Of a stretch of 5,607 bases of DNA, positions 1 to 5,607 are shown one piece after another (the stretch's first letter is position 1; each line of letters starts with the position of its first letter). The translations under genes were made by a program, and so were the position numbers. Source of the stretch: CAYGZA01 sp964354135. GTDB taxonomy: Bacteria > Planctomycetota > Planctomycetia > Pirellulales > Thermoguttaceae. A model generated the notes under the pieces. The model ran no database searches. It saw nothing but the letters and a program-made list of their open reading frames with translations, and was not told the origin of the DNA. The stretch lies in the NCBI GenBank assembly GCA_964354135.1, contig CAYGZA010000382.1, positions 1 to 5,607 on the forward strand, given 5' to 3'.

Positions 1-1066
1 TGAAGTGGACCAGCGGCTGGCCCTCATAGAGGACGCGGGTGCGGTCCCGGCTGCGGACCGGCGGGCGGTCGCTCTCGTTGAGCATCCCTTCCGCCAGATC
101 GCTGGCCGGCAGAAGGTCCTTGAGCCCCAACTGGTACTGGATGCCGATCGTGTGGCAGCCGAAGTCGTCGGCGATCCGCAAGGCGGCAACGTACATCTTG
201 CACTGGGTGAGGATCTGCTCCTCGGTGAGATCGGCCGCCGGGTCCGGGCCGGTGACGAAGGTCATGCCGCGGTCGACCATCCACTGCTTGACGGCCCGGG
301 CCTCGGCGTCGCCCACTTGCGTGGTCTCGTAGTAAAGGACCGACTGGCTGAGCCGCTCCTTGTACACGCCGACGGGATTGAGGAGCTCGTCGGGGATGAT
401 CGCGTTGTACATGCCCATGCAGCCCTCGTCGAAGATCCCCATAATGGCCTTCTGCCGGCGGAGCTGCTCGGCCAGGGCCTCGCCCAAGCGGCGCTCCGCG
501 GCGGGAACCTTGACTTTCTTGAGCGGAATGACGTGCTTCGTGTCGTGGCGGACCTCACCCTTCTGGAGCCAGCGGGCGAGGTTCTTGCGGAACGCCTCGC
601 CGGCAAAGTCCTCGCTCCAGAGCGTGGAGTACTTCTTGCCGGCCTTGGTCAAAGAGGCGTTGAGGTTGAGCATCCCCACCAGCCCGGGCCACGTGCCCGA
701 CCAGTTGGCCACGGTAAGGATCGGGCCCTTGTGGCTCAAGAGCCCGGCCAGCACGTGGTGGGAGAACTGCCAAACGGCCTCGGCGACGATGAGCTTCGCC
801 CGCGGGTCGATGCCGGCAAAGACGCACATGCCCTCCTTTTGGGACCCGATGAACCCGTGTTTCTCGTCTTCTTTGTACGGATGCGCCCGGATGAGCTCGC
901 AGCCGGCGTCGGCCACGGCCCGCCGGAGGGCGTCCTCCATTTCCGTCTGGGCCGCCCAGCAGGTCTGGTTGGCCGACAACCGCAGGTCGCCGCTGGCGAC
1001 CAGCAGGACCTGCCTCTTCTTGGCCTTGGGAGGTTTGGAAAGGACGGGAAGCTGATGTGCAGGCAT
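1..1066 (-). CDS. L-fucose/L-arabinose isomerase-like protein (partial, C-terminus beyond window)
   Basis: The 355 visible residues read continuously from ATG at 1066 to the window edge with no stop, so the C-terminal part is missing. The start is supported by AAGGAG 8 nt upstream. A Rossmann-like opening (residues 18-25, QVLLVASG) leads to a stretch around 115-135 (ILTVANWSGTWPG) resembling the FucI-type N1 domain. A glycine-rich segment follows at 209-219 (MGIFDEGCMGM), comparable to the SMGIAGS region of E. coli FucI, then a helix and GCHTIGIQYQ at 303-312, comparable to the FucI segment before its catalytic domain. The family interconverts aldoses and ketoses with Mn2+ in the cytoplasm. 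The metal ligands known from E. coli FucI lie further C-terminal, so catalysis cannot be judged here. The protein is divergent and the substrate is unknown. No signal peptide is seen. The 248-bp gap upstream suggests its own transcription unit. The family call is from recalled similarity, moderately sure. Confidence 0.72.
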   Translation of the reverse strand, partial: MPAHQLPVLSKPPKAKKRQVLLVASGDLRLSANQTCWAAQTEMEDALRRAVADAGCELIRAHPYKEDEKHGFIGSQKEGMCVFAGIDPRAKLIVAEAVWQFSHHVLAGLLSHKGPILTVANWSGTWPGLVGMLNLNASLTKAGKKYSTLWSEDFAGEAFRKNLARWLQKGEVRHDTKHVIPLKKVKVPAAERRLGEALAEQLRRQKAIMGIFDEGCMGMYNAIIPDELLNPVGVYKERLSQSVLYYETTQVGDAEARAVKQWMVDRGMTFVTGPDPAADLTEEQILTQCKMYVAALRIADDFGCHTIGIQYQLGLKDLLPASDLAEGMLNESDRPPVRSRDRTRVLYEGQPLVHF

Positions 1067-1074
1067 CGCAGGAT

Positions 1075-1080
1075 CTCCTT
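1075..1080 (-). promoter_or_regulatory. Strong Shine-Dalgarno of the isomerase-like gene
   Basis: On the minus strand this reads AAGGAG, with 8 nt to the ATG at 1066. It fixes the start and excludes an overlapping out-of-frame ATG at 1107 as the gene start. It is the best ribosome binding site in the window. Confidence 0.75.
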
Positions 1081-1238
1081 GGATCGGGTCTTCACTAGCA
1101 GGGGCAATCCAGGCGGAAGGGGGCTGCATCTCGACGGCCTAAGCCGGCACCGCGGGGTGGGCGGCTCAGGTTGCCCATGATACCGCCATCGCCCTGAAAA
1201 AGAAATGGGAGCGGCTCTCTTGCGGTGCCGCCGTCTCG

Positions 1239-1277
1239 GTTGTGCGGCCCGTGCAGGCGGGGCGCCTGCACCACAAC
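1239..1277. repeat. GC-rich palindrome, possible REP-like element
   Basis: GTGCAGGCG at 1251-1259 and CGCCTGCAC at 1263-1271 are perfect 9-bp inverted repeats around a GGG loop. A second arm pair, GTTGTG (1239-1244) and CACAAC (1272-1277), extends the stem by 6 bp with a one-sided 6-nt bulge (1245-1250). It begins about 37 nt after the DUF4190-like stop. There is no T-run after the stem on either strand, so it is not a standard intrinsic terminator, though an RNA hairpin here could protect the 3' end. The CAGGCG/CGCCTG core is shared with the palindrome at 2823-2838. I recall similar short palindromes scattered in planctomycete intergenic DNA, but this is unverified. Confidence 0.6.
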
Positions 1278-1314
1278 GGTTGCCGGCAATGCCTGCTCGA
1301 AGCCTCGCCGCCCT

Positions 1315-2076
1315 TCAGGAGACGGACTTCCCACCCAGGGCAGCCGGAAGCCCGCCCTCATCTCGCACGACCCGCCAACCGGCCTTGCGCTTGCCGGCGA
1401 TTTGAGAGCGTTCCATGACGAGCCTTACGAAGAACGTCTTGGGCTCACCTTCCGAGGAGAAGGTGACGGCGAACGACTGGACCACAATGTCGCGCTCGTT
1501 CTCGGTCGACTGGCTCTCTGTATTGTAGAAGCGGACGTGGGCCTGATTGCCCAAAGTCAGGATCGCGCGAACCACCGGCCGCGCTACGTAGCCCTCCAGG
1601 GCCTCCCGTGACTCCGCGCCGGTGGGATAGTACTCCCAGAGCTTCTCGTCCAGGGGTTGACGCCCGGCGGCTGAGTCGGTCAGTTGGTGGGCCTTGTGGG
1701 GTTCCTTATTGAGCAAGTACTCGAACCAGTACCCCGCGAACTGCCGCGCCTCTTGCCGCAGAAGCCAGCGATAGTAGAAAAACTCGGTGGGCGCGGCGAC
1801 CGCAAACACCAGCGACAATGCCAGCCCCATCAAAGCGGCCTTGCGGCCCACCAGGGTCGGCGTCTCGCGGGCGATCCGCCGCAGGGCGAGAATGCCCAGC
1901 ACGACGCCCAGCGCCGGCACAATCCAGAGCATCGGCGCGAAGACCGCGACGAACGACAGTAGCCCCACGATCGACCCCACCACGGCCAACCCGCAAACCG
2001 CCCGGTATTGGGCCACGTCGGCCTCGTCGGGGGTGCTCAGGACCGGCCGGTCCGATGGTATGCGTATGCGAGCCAT
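1315..2076 (-). CDS. DUF4190-like three-helix membrane protein
   Basis: This is a 253-aa protein of unknown function. Hydrophobic helices are seen at about residues 25-47, 48-66 and 80-100. Between the second and third, the LALRRIAR segment (63-70), a polar stretch with GRKA (77-80) and ALMGLALS form the DUF4190-type pattern. The helices are followed by an aromatic/basic segment (FFYYRWLLRQEARQF, 99-113). The C-terminal ~140 residues are soluble, with alternating hydrophobic and polar residues suggesting a beta-rich fold. I recall this architecture from planctomycete proteins annotated DUF4190, with no known biochemical role. The ATG at 2076 is chosen because AGGGAG lies 6 nt upstream; an in-frame ATG at 2091 overlaps the upstream stop as ATGA and would add five residues (MRETI). 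Either way the gene is tightly coupled to the CvpA-like gene. Side of membrane and partners are unknown. Confidence 0.85.
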   Translation of the reverse strand: MARIRIPSDRPVLSTPDEADVAQYRAVCGLAVVGSIVGLLSFVAVFAPMLWIVPALGVVLGILALRRIARETPTLVGRKAALMGLALSLVFAVAAPTEFFYYRWLLRQEARQFAGYWFEYLLNKEPHKAHQLTDSAAGRQPLDEKLWEYYPTGAESREALEGYVARPVVRAILTLGNQAHVRFYNTESQSTENERDIVVQSFAVTFSSEGEPKTFFVRLVMERSQIAGKRKAGWRVVRDEGGLPAALGGKSVS

Positions 2077-2082
2077 GATCGT

Positions 2083-2088
2083 CTCCCT
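2083..2088 (-). promoter_or_regulatory. Shine-Dalgarno of the DUF4190-like gene, overlapping the upstream stop
   Basis: The minus strand reads AGGGAG, 6 nt before the ATG at 2076. Its first base is the last base of the TGA of the CvpA-like gene, so ribosomes finishing that gene sit on this site. It favours the start at 2076 over the in-frame ATG at 2091. Confidence 0.6.
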
Positions 2089-2783
2089 CATCGCTTCGGT
2101 ACACCGCCGGCCGCGCGGAACGATCCGGATTCGGCGAGCTGCTCCAGGGCCGCGCGGCGGGTGTCGTAAGTCGACATGAACTTGCTTCCCCGGTCGAAGA
2201 CGGCCAGTCCCCGCGTCCTTTCGGATTCGGACGGGTCGGTCCCGTACTTGCCGCTCCTCAGCTCCTCCTCGGAAAGGCCCCGGGCATAAACGCCTTTGGA
2301 TACGAACCTGACGAATCCCAGCCACTGGCGATCCGGGGCCAGGCCGAAGAGCATCTTCTCTTCCGGCTTAAACGCCCCGTAAAGGAAGTTCCTGGCCAGC
2401 GGAGCGGTGTGCAAAGTCATCGTCGTAAAGCACACCATGATCCAGCCGCAGCAGGCGGCAAAGAACCCGCTGCCGATGCGGTCGGCGATCCTCAGGAAAC
2501 GGACCTTCACCCGGGATATCGTGTCCGTCGCAAGGCGGAGGACGATCAGAGTCGCTCCGAAAAGCCCCCACAAGACGAGGAAATCCCAGAAATACGTGAA
2601 CGATGCCTCCATGTCTTCCGCCCAGCGGGCCACCGGCTCCCAGAAATTGGTGGCCACCAGGCCGGCCGTCACGAGGTTGACCAGCCGGACCGCATTGCTC
2701 CACATCCCTTCTGCAAAGAGGAACGCTATGCAGATGACAAAGATCACAAACAACAAGAGAGGAAGGAGGAATGCCCAGCTCAT
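2088..2783 (-). CDS. CvpA-family-like membrane protein
   Basis: This 231-aa protein has four predicted membrane helices at about residues 4-24, 31-49, 64-84 and 103-125. A basic segment (RVKVRFLRIADRIG, 91-104) precedes helix four, matching the CvpA pattern in which a DR-G motif leads into the last helix (ADRIGSGFFAACCG, then TLHTAPLA). The last ~100 residues are polar and charged (EEELRSGKYGTD) and not recognisable; they extend beyond the usual ~160-residue CvpA length. CvpA was named for colicin V production in E. coli, and its homologues are inner-membrane proteins of poorly defined role in envelope stress and export. The ATG at 2783 follows the GspE-like stop by 70 bp and has no clear Shine-Dalgarno sequence. 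The stop abuts the next gene. Family assignment is by helix layout and the DR-G motif, moderately sure. Confidence 0.75.
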   Translation of the reverse strand: MSWAFLLPLLLFVIFVICIAFLFAEGMWSNAVRLVNLVTAGLVATNFWEPVARWAEDMEASFTYFWDFLVLWGLFGATLIVLRLATDTISRVKVRFLRIADRIGSGFFAACCGWIMVCFTTMTLHTAPLARNFLYGAFKPEEKMLFGLAPDRQWLGFVRFVSKGVYARGLSEEELRSGKYGTDPSESERTRGLAVFDRGSKFMSTYDTRRAALEQLAESGSFRAAGGVPKR

Positions 2784-2853
2784 GGCGTGCTCGAATCCGG
2801 TTCTTTGCTTTCCGCTACAACCCAGGCGTAAACGCCTGAGCTAGAGAAACTGC
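2784..2853. other. 70-bp gap between GspE-like and CvpA-like genes
   Basis: This gap separates the two halves of the gene run. It contains the palindrome at 2823-2838 and no good ribosome binding site before the ATG at 2783. No T-run follows the palindrome on the minus strand, so read-through from the GspE-like gene is plausible, but a separate promoter cannot be excluded. Confidence 0.6.
2823..2838. repeat. Short perfect palindrome, possible REP-like element
   Basis: CAGGCG (2823-2828) and CGCCTG (2833-2838) flank a TAAA loop whose outer T and A could also pair. It lies 15 nt after the GspE-like stop and 39 nt before the CvpA-like ATG. It shares its stem core with the larger palindrome at 1239-1277. 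It lacks a U tract, so it is not a standard terminator. From memory, related AGGCGTTTACGCCT palindromes are common between planctomycete genes; unverified here. Confidence 0.55.
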
Positions 2854-4857
2854 CTACTGCTTCATCACCCGCACCAACTCGGGAAGCGACGTGATCCCTT
2901 TGGCCACCAGCACGATGCCTTCCTCCTGCATGGTGCGCATGCCGGCCTTTCGGGCGGCCTGGCGGAGGGCGTCGGGCTTGGGGTTGGCGGCCAGGACGCT
3001 CCGGAGGCCGTCATCGACGATCAACAGCTCGAAGATTGCGGTGCGTCCCAAGTAGCCGACGCCGCTGCACTCGGGGCAAACCTCCTCCGGCTGCTGCGGC
3101 GGCCGGTAGAACACCTGGACGCGCCCGCCGGGAATTCCAAGCTGGCTGAGGACTTGCTGCGGCGGCGTGTAGGGCTCCTTGCAGTTGTCGCAGAGCTTGC
3201 GGACCAGCCGCTGGTTGAATACGGCGGTGAGCCCCTTGGCGAAATCCTCCGCCGCCACGCCCAGGGCCAGCACGCGGCAGATCGCCTCCGCGCAGTCCTT
3301 GGCCCGGACGGTGCTGATGAACAGCCGGTCCTTGGATATCTCCTCCAAGAGCAGGTGCGCCGTCTCCGCGTTGACCAGATCGCGGAGCACCACGACGTTC
3401 GGCTCCTTGTGGAAGAACGCGGGAAGGACGTCGAGCGGTTTCTGGCCCGCCGCGGAATTGTAAGTGGTGACCGGAACGTTCTCCACCGGCTCGTAGCGGT
3501 TGTTTTCGTCCTCAACCGCGGCATACTCGCGGCGGAAGCGATCCGCACTGCGGAGGATGACGTTCATCGAGGTCCGCAGCCCGCCGCCCGGCATCGCCGA
3601 GAAGAGCAGGAAGCCCTGGTCCCGGTCGAGCAGCTCCTTCAGTTGCTCCTGCATCTTCGGCCTCATGCCGATTTCGTCCAGGGCCACAAACCGCGTCTTC
3701 TTGACCTCCAGTTGCACCAGCGCCCGCTCCCCGGTCGCCGTTCCCTGGCAGGTCACCGTGGCCGTACACTTCATCGGGTCCTGGCTGCTTTCCGGATTGA
3801 TGCGGCCGGCGTACTTGAGCTTATTGAGATCCGTTTTCTCCACCGGCGTCCAGAAGCCAATCGGGGAAGCAAATCGCACCCGCACCTTCTCCTCGGCCGC
3901 GAGCTTGATCTTCTGCTGCAGCTCGGCCGGGTTGGCCTCGGGGGTGGCAAGCTCCCGCGCCAAATCCTTGACGACTCTCGTGCGGTAGGCCTCTTTGGCC
4001 CGCTCGACCGCGGCGAACACCGCCTTCCGGAAGACCGCATAGTCGATGCTGAACTTCCCCTCCTGGCGGTTTTGGCGGTCCGCGGGATTGAGGCCGCAAA
4101 GGAGCTTCACGGCCTCCAGCACGGAGTCGCCCAGCTCCCGCTCCAGCGGCTCCCCGTTCTGCCACAGCCCGTCGATCAGAAACCGCGTCCCTACGCCCTG
4201 CTGCGTGAAATCGAGCATCATCGCATCGGCCCGGCGGGACAGCGCGTCGGCAAGCAGTCTTCGGGCGTCGAGCAGGCCCGCGCTCTGGCGCGACGCAAAC
4301 ACCCGGGCGGCGCCATCCCGTTCGGTGGGCGCGTCCAGGGCATCGAGCTTCACCGGCGCCCCGGTTGCGTGCGGGTCCTTCGTCTCCGCCTCCATTTTCA
4401 CCCCCAGCCGGCTGAGCCGGTCGGAGAACCAATAGCGGACGTGGGCCCGGGTCATGACCCGCTCGTGCTCTTCCACGCGCCGATTGCGATACACGATGTA
4501 CGCCGTCAGCGGGGCCGCCTCGGCGACGATCAAGAGCGGCAAGGCGATCCAGAAGAGGGGCAGGAACCAGCTTACCACCAGCGTCCCCAGGAACGTGCCG
4601 AAGACGATCGGGTTCCAGCGGAGGTAGTCCAGCTTCAGCTCGACGGCGTCGCGGCTGACCCAGTCCGTGGTCCCGACCCAGAAGAGGAACACCAGCCAGC
4701 AGCCGAGCATCTCGATCCAGTTGAGATAGAATCCGGGCCCGCTCCAGCCGTCGCCCGTCGCCTGCCCCACCAAGAGTCCTTGGGCGCAGAGCGGCTCGGC
4801 CGCGGCGGTCCAGACGGCCGACCCCAGAAGCAATACAACGACCAGGCGGCGTATCAT
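2854..4857 (-). CDS. Membrane-anchored GspE/PilB-like protein with degenerate nucleotide site (probable pseudo-ATPase)
   Basis: This is a 667-aa protein. The N-terminus has a signal-peptide-like helix (1-20, ending TAAA), then membrane helices at about 46-62, 84-102 and 104-122 ending in RNRR, which places the rest in the cytoplasm. Residues ~196-270 match the GspE N2 domain (SRRADAMMLDF, FLIDGLW, LLCGLNPADRQNRQEGKFS). An extra charged region (~275-365) precedes the return to the family pattern at 377-420 (ERALVQL, FVALDEIGM). The ATPase core is degenerate. The Walker A slot is AMPGGGLRTS (421-430) with Leu427 for Lys and Arg428 for Ser/Thr. The Walker B slot is NVVVLRDLVNAETA (487-500), with Arg-Asp for Gly-Glu. 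The His box is STVRAKD (515-521) with Arg518 for His. The Asp-box ED (449-450) remains. The zinc site is intact: CDNC (556-559) and CPEC (594-597). The gene overlaps the PilT-like gene by ATGA, implying coupled translation. It probably assembles with a pilus or type II secretion platform but hydrolyses ATP poorly or not at all. Confidence 0.9.
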   Translation of the reverse strand: MIRRLVVVLLLGSAVWTAAAEPLCAQGLLVGQATGDGWSGPGFYLNWIEMLGCWLVFLFWVGTTDWVSRDAVELKLDYLRWNPIVFGTFLGTLVVSWFLPLFWIALPLLIVAEAAPLTAYIVYRNRRVEEHERVMTRAHVRYWFSDRLSRLGVKMEAETKDPHATGAPVKLDALDAPTERDGAARVFASRQSAGLLDARRLLADALSRRADAMMLDFTQQGVGTRFLIDGLWQNGEPLERELGDSVLEAVKLLCGLNPADRQNRQEGKFSIDYAVFRKAVFAAVERAKEAYRTRVVKDLARELATPEANPAELQQKIKLAAEEKVRVRFASPIGFWTPVEKTDLNKLKYAGRINPESSQDPMKCTATVTCQGTATGERALVQLEVKKTRFVALDEIGMRPKMQEQLKELLDRDQGFLLFSAMPGGGLRTSMNVILRSADRFRREYAAVEDENNRYEPVENVPVTTYNSAAGQKPLDVLPAFFHKEPNVVVLRDLVNAETAHLLLEEISKDRLFISTVRAKDCAEAICRVLALGVAAEDFAKGLTAVFNQRLVRKLCDNCKEPYTPPQQVLSQLGIPGGRVQVFYRPPQQPEEVCPECSGVGYLGRTAIFELLIVDDGLRSVLAANPKPDALRQAARKAGMRTMQEEGIVLVAKGITSLPELVRVMKQ

Positions 4858-5607
4858 AGGATTGCGGATTCCTTGACTTGGATCCCCTTCAGGGCCATCT
4901 TCAGGGCCTCGGGGTTGGGGGCCACCTCGAACGCCGTGGCGCGGTCGATCATCCGCTCCTCCACCAGGTGCTTCAGGCTCATGGTGAAGTCCTGCATGCC
5001 CTCGGGGGCGGCGATGCGGATGGCGTCGGACAGCTTCTCGTCCTGGCACTCGTGGATCAGCTTGCGCACGGTCGGAGAAAAGATCATGATCTCGACGGTG
5101 GGCACGCGCGGCACTCCCGGCTTGATCGAGGGGAGCAGCTTCTGAGCGACGATCGCCTTCATATTGAACACCATGGCGCTGCGGATCGCCGCGTGCATCC
5201 CCTCGGGGAAGAGGTCGAGAATGCGGCCGATGGTGCTCGGCGCCGTGGAGGCGTGAATCGTTCCGAACACCAGGTGACCGGTCTCCGCCGCCTGGATGGC
5301 CGTGTCGAACGTCTCGCGGTCGCGCATCTCGCCCACGAGCATCACGTCCGGGTCCTCGCGGACCGCGTGCTTCATCCCGATCATGAAGTCGCGAACGTCC
5401 TGGCCGATCTCCCGCTGGTTGATGATGCTCTTGTCGTCGGTGAAGAGGTACTCGATCGGGTCTTCCAGGGTGAGGATGTGGGCCCGCTCGTTGCGGTTGA
5501 TCCAGTCGAGCATCGAGGCGATCGTCGTGCTCTTGCCCGAGCCGGTCACCCCGGCCAAGAGGATCATTCCCTGGTCGTACCTGCACAGCTCTTCGAGAAT
5601 CGGCGGC
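4854..5607 (-). CDS. pilT: PilT/PilU-type twitching motility (pilus retraction) ATPase, N-terminus missing
   Basis: 250 residues are visible; the frame is open at the window edge, so the PAS-like N-terminal domain and start lie outside. The fragment opens with PPILEELC, typical just before the P-loop. Walker A is GVTGSGKST (fragment residues 19-27), the Asp box is LTLEDPIEY (45-53), Walker B is DPDVMLVGEMRD (85-96), and the His box contains GHLVFGTIH (110-118), all complete. The PilT signature AIRNLIRE appears as TVRKLIHE (179-186), and the C-terminal GMQDF element follows. PilT-family hexamers on the cytoplasmic side of the inner membrane use ATP to disassemble type IV pili. The divergent retraction motif leaves PilT, PilU or a secretion-associated paralogue possible. 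The stop overlaps the start of the next gene (ATGA). No tetracysteine zinc motif is present, as expected for PilT rather than PilB/GspE. Confidence 0.92.
   Translation of the reverse strand, partial: PPILEELCRYDQGMILLAGVTGSGKSTTIASMLDWINRNERAHILTLEDPIEYLFTDDKSIINQREIGQDVRDFMIGMKHAVREDPDVMLVGEMRDRETFDTAIQAAETGHLVFGTIHASTAPSTIGRILDLFPEGMHAAIRSAMVFNMKAIVAQKLLPSIKPGVPRVPTVEIMIFSPTVRKLIHECQDEKLSDAIRIAAPEGMQDFTMSLKHLVEERMIDRATAFEVAPNPEALKMALKGIQVKESAIL

Larger units (their letters stand above)
1067..1314. other. Non-coding gap between DUF4190-like and isomerase-like genes
   Basis: This 248-bp gap lies downstream of the DUF4190-like stop and upstream of the isomerase-like start. It contains a strong palindrome (1239-1277) and the Shine-Dalgarno at 1075-1080. 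A tentative sigma70-like pair on the minus strand is TATCAT at 1182-1177 (5 of 6 to TATAAT) with TTTCTT at 1205-1200, spaced 17 nt; the -35 matches consensus poorly, so the promoter is only a guess. An 88-codon minus-strand frame crosses the gap but overlaps the DUF4190-like gene, has no recognisable features and is not called. I see no tRNA or riboswitch fold here. Confidence 0.6.

Noticed and set aside
5..1180. 391-codon open frame on the plus strand
   Set aside because: It is antisense to the isomerase-like gene, which has a strong Shine-Dalgarno sequence and family motifs. The plus-strand translation shows no recognisable domain.
1239..1277. Rho-independent terminator
   Set aside because: The stem is strong but no T-run follows it on either strand, so only a palindrome is reported.
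1095..1361. 88-codon minus-strand frame across the 1067-1314 gap
   Set aside because: It overlaps the DUF4190-like gene, includes the palindrome, has no Shine-Dalgarno support and looks like translated repeat DNA.
2077..2325. N-terminal extension of the DUF4190-like frame to 336 residues
   Set aside because: The added part lies over the end of the CvpA-like gene in another frame and is Arg/Gly-rich without features. AGGGAG supports the start at 2076.
2854..4857. GspE-like gene as a decaying pseudogene
   Set aside because: The frame is full-length with no stop or frameshift. The zinc cysteines and C-terminal domain are intact and the gene is translationally coupled; selective loss of the catalytic residues fits a pseudo-enzyme better.
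3154..5145. 663-codon open frame on the plus strand
   Set aside because: It is antisense to the GspE-like and PilT-like genes, whose protein motifs are unmistakable. Its translation is Arg/Leu/Gly/His-rich with no domain, as expected for a GC-rich antisense shadow.
4858..5586. N-terminal extension of the GspE-like frame to 910 residues
   Set aside because: The extension overlaps the PilT-like gene out of frame and is low-complexity Arg/Pro/Asp/His. The ATG at 4857 begins a good signal-like helix and forms an ATGA overlap.
1..5607. CRISPR array, tRNA or rRNA gene, insertion sequence
   Set aside because: No direct-repeat series, no cloverleaf or rRNA-like stretch and no transposase frame were seen on either strand.

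Overview
The window is GC-rich and every supported gene lies on the minus strand. Gene content and protein style suggest a bacterium of the Planctomycetota, probably Pirellulales-like. The clues are a DUF4190-type three-helix membrane protein with a conserved soluble tail, a divergent CvpA-type protein, a membrane-anchored GspE-like protein, a divergent L-fucose isomerase-like protein, and GC-rich palindromes in the gaps. The taxon is inferred from remembered family resemblance, not from a search.

Reading in the direction of transcription (high to low coordinates): (1) 5607-4854 is the C-terminal part of a PilT/PilU-type hexameric ATPase with intact Walker A, Asp box, Walker B and His box; its N-terminus is outside the window. 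(2) 4857-2854 overlaps it by ATGA and encodes a 667-aa GspE/PilB-like protein. It has an N-terminal membrane region and an intact tetracysteine zinc site, but the nucleotide-binding residues are replaced: the Walker A lysine is Leu, the Walker B Gly-Glu is Arg-Asp and the His-box His is Arg. (3) A 70-bp gap holding a perfect short palindrome is followed at 2783-2088 by a CvpA-like four-helix membrane protein. (4) Next, at 2076-1315, comes a DUF4190-like membrane protein whose Shine-Dalgarno sequence overlaps the stop of the CvpA-like gene. (5) A 248-bp gap with a longer GC-rich palindrome follows. (6) At 1066-1 is the N-terminal 355 residues of an L-fucose/arabinose isomerase-like protein with a strong Shine-Dalgarno sequence, cut by the window end.

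Genes 1-4 look like one transcription unit, or two closely spaced ones, concerned with a type IV pilus or type II secretion-like envelope machine. An active PilT-like motor is translationally coupled to a membrane-tethered, apparently non-hydrolysing relative, followed by two small membrane proteins. The isomerase-like gene is probably a separate sugar-metabolism unit. The most interesting point is the active-ATPase/pseudo-ATPase pair. The second is that both non-coding gaps carry a palindrome with the same CAGGCG/CGCCTG stem core, which suggests a dispersed repeat family.
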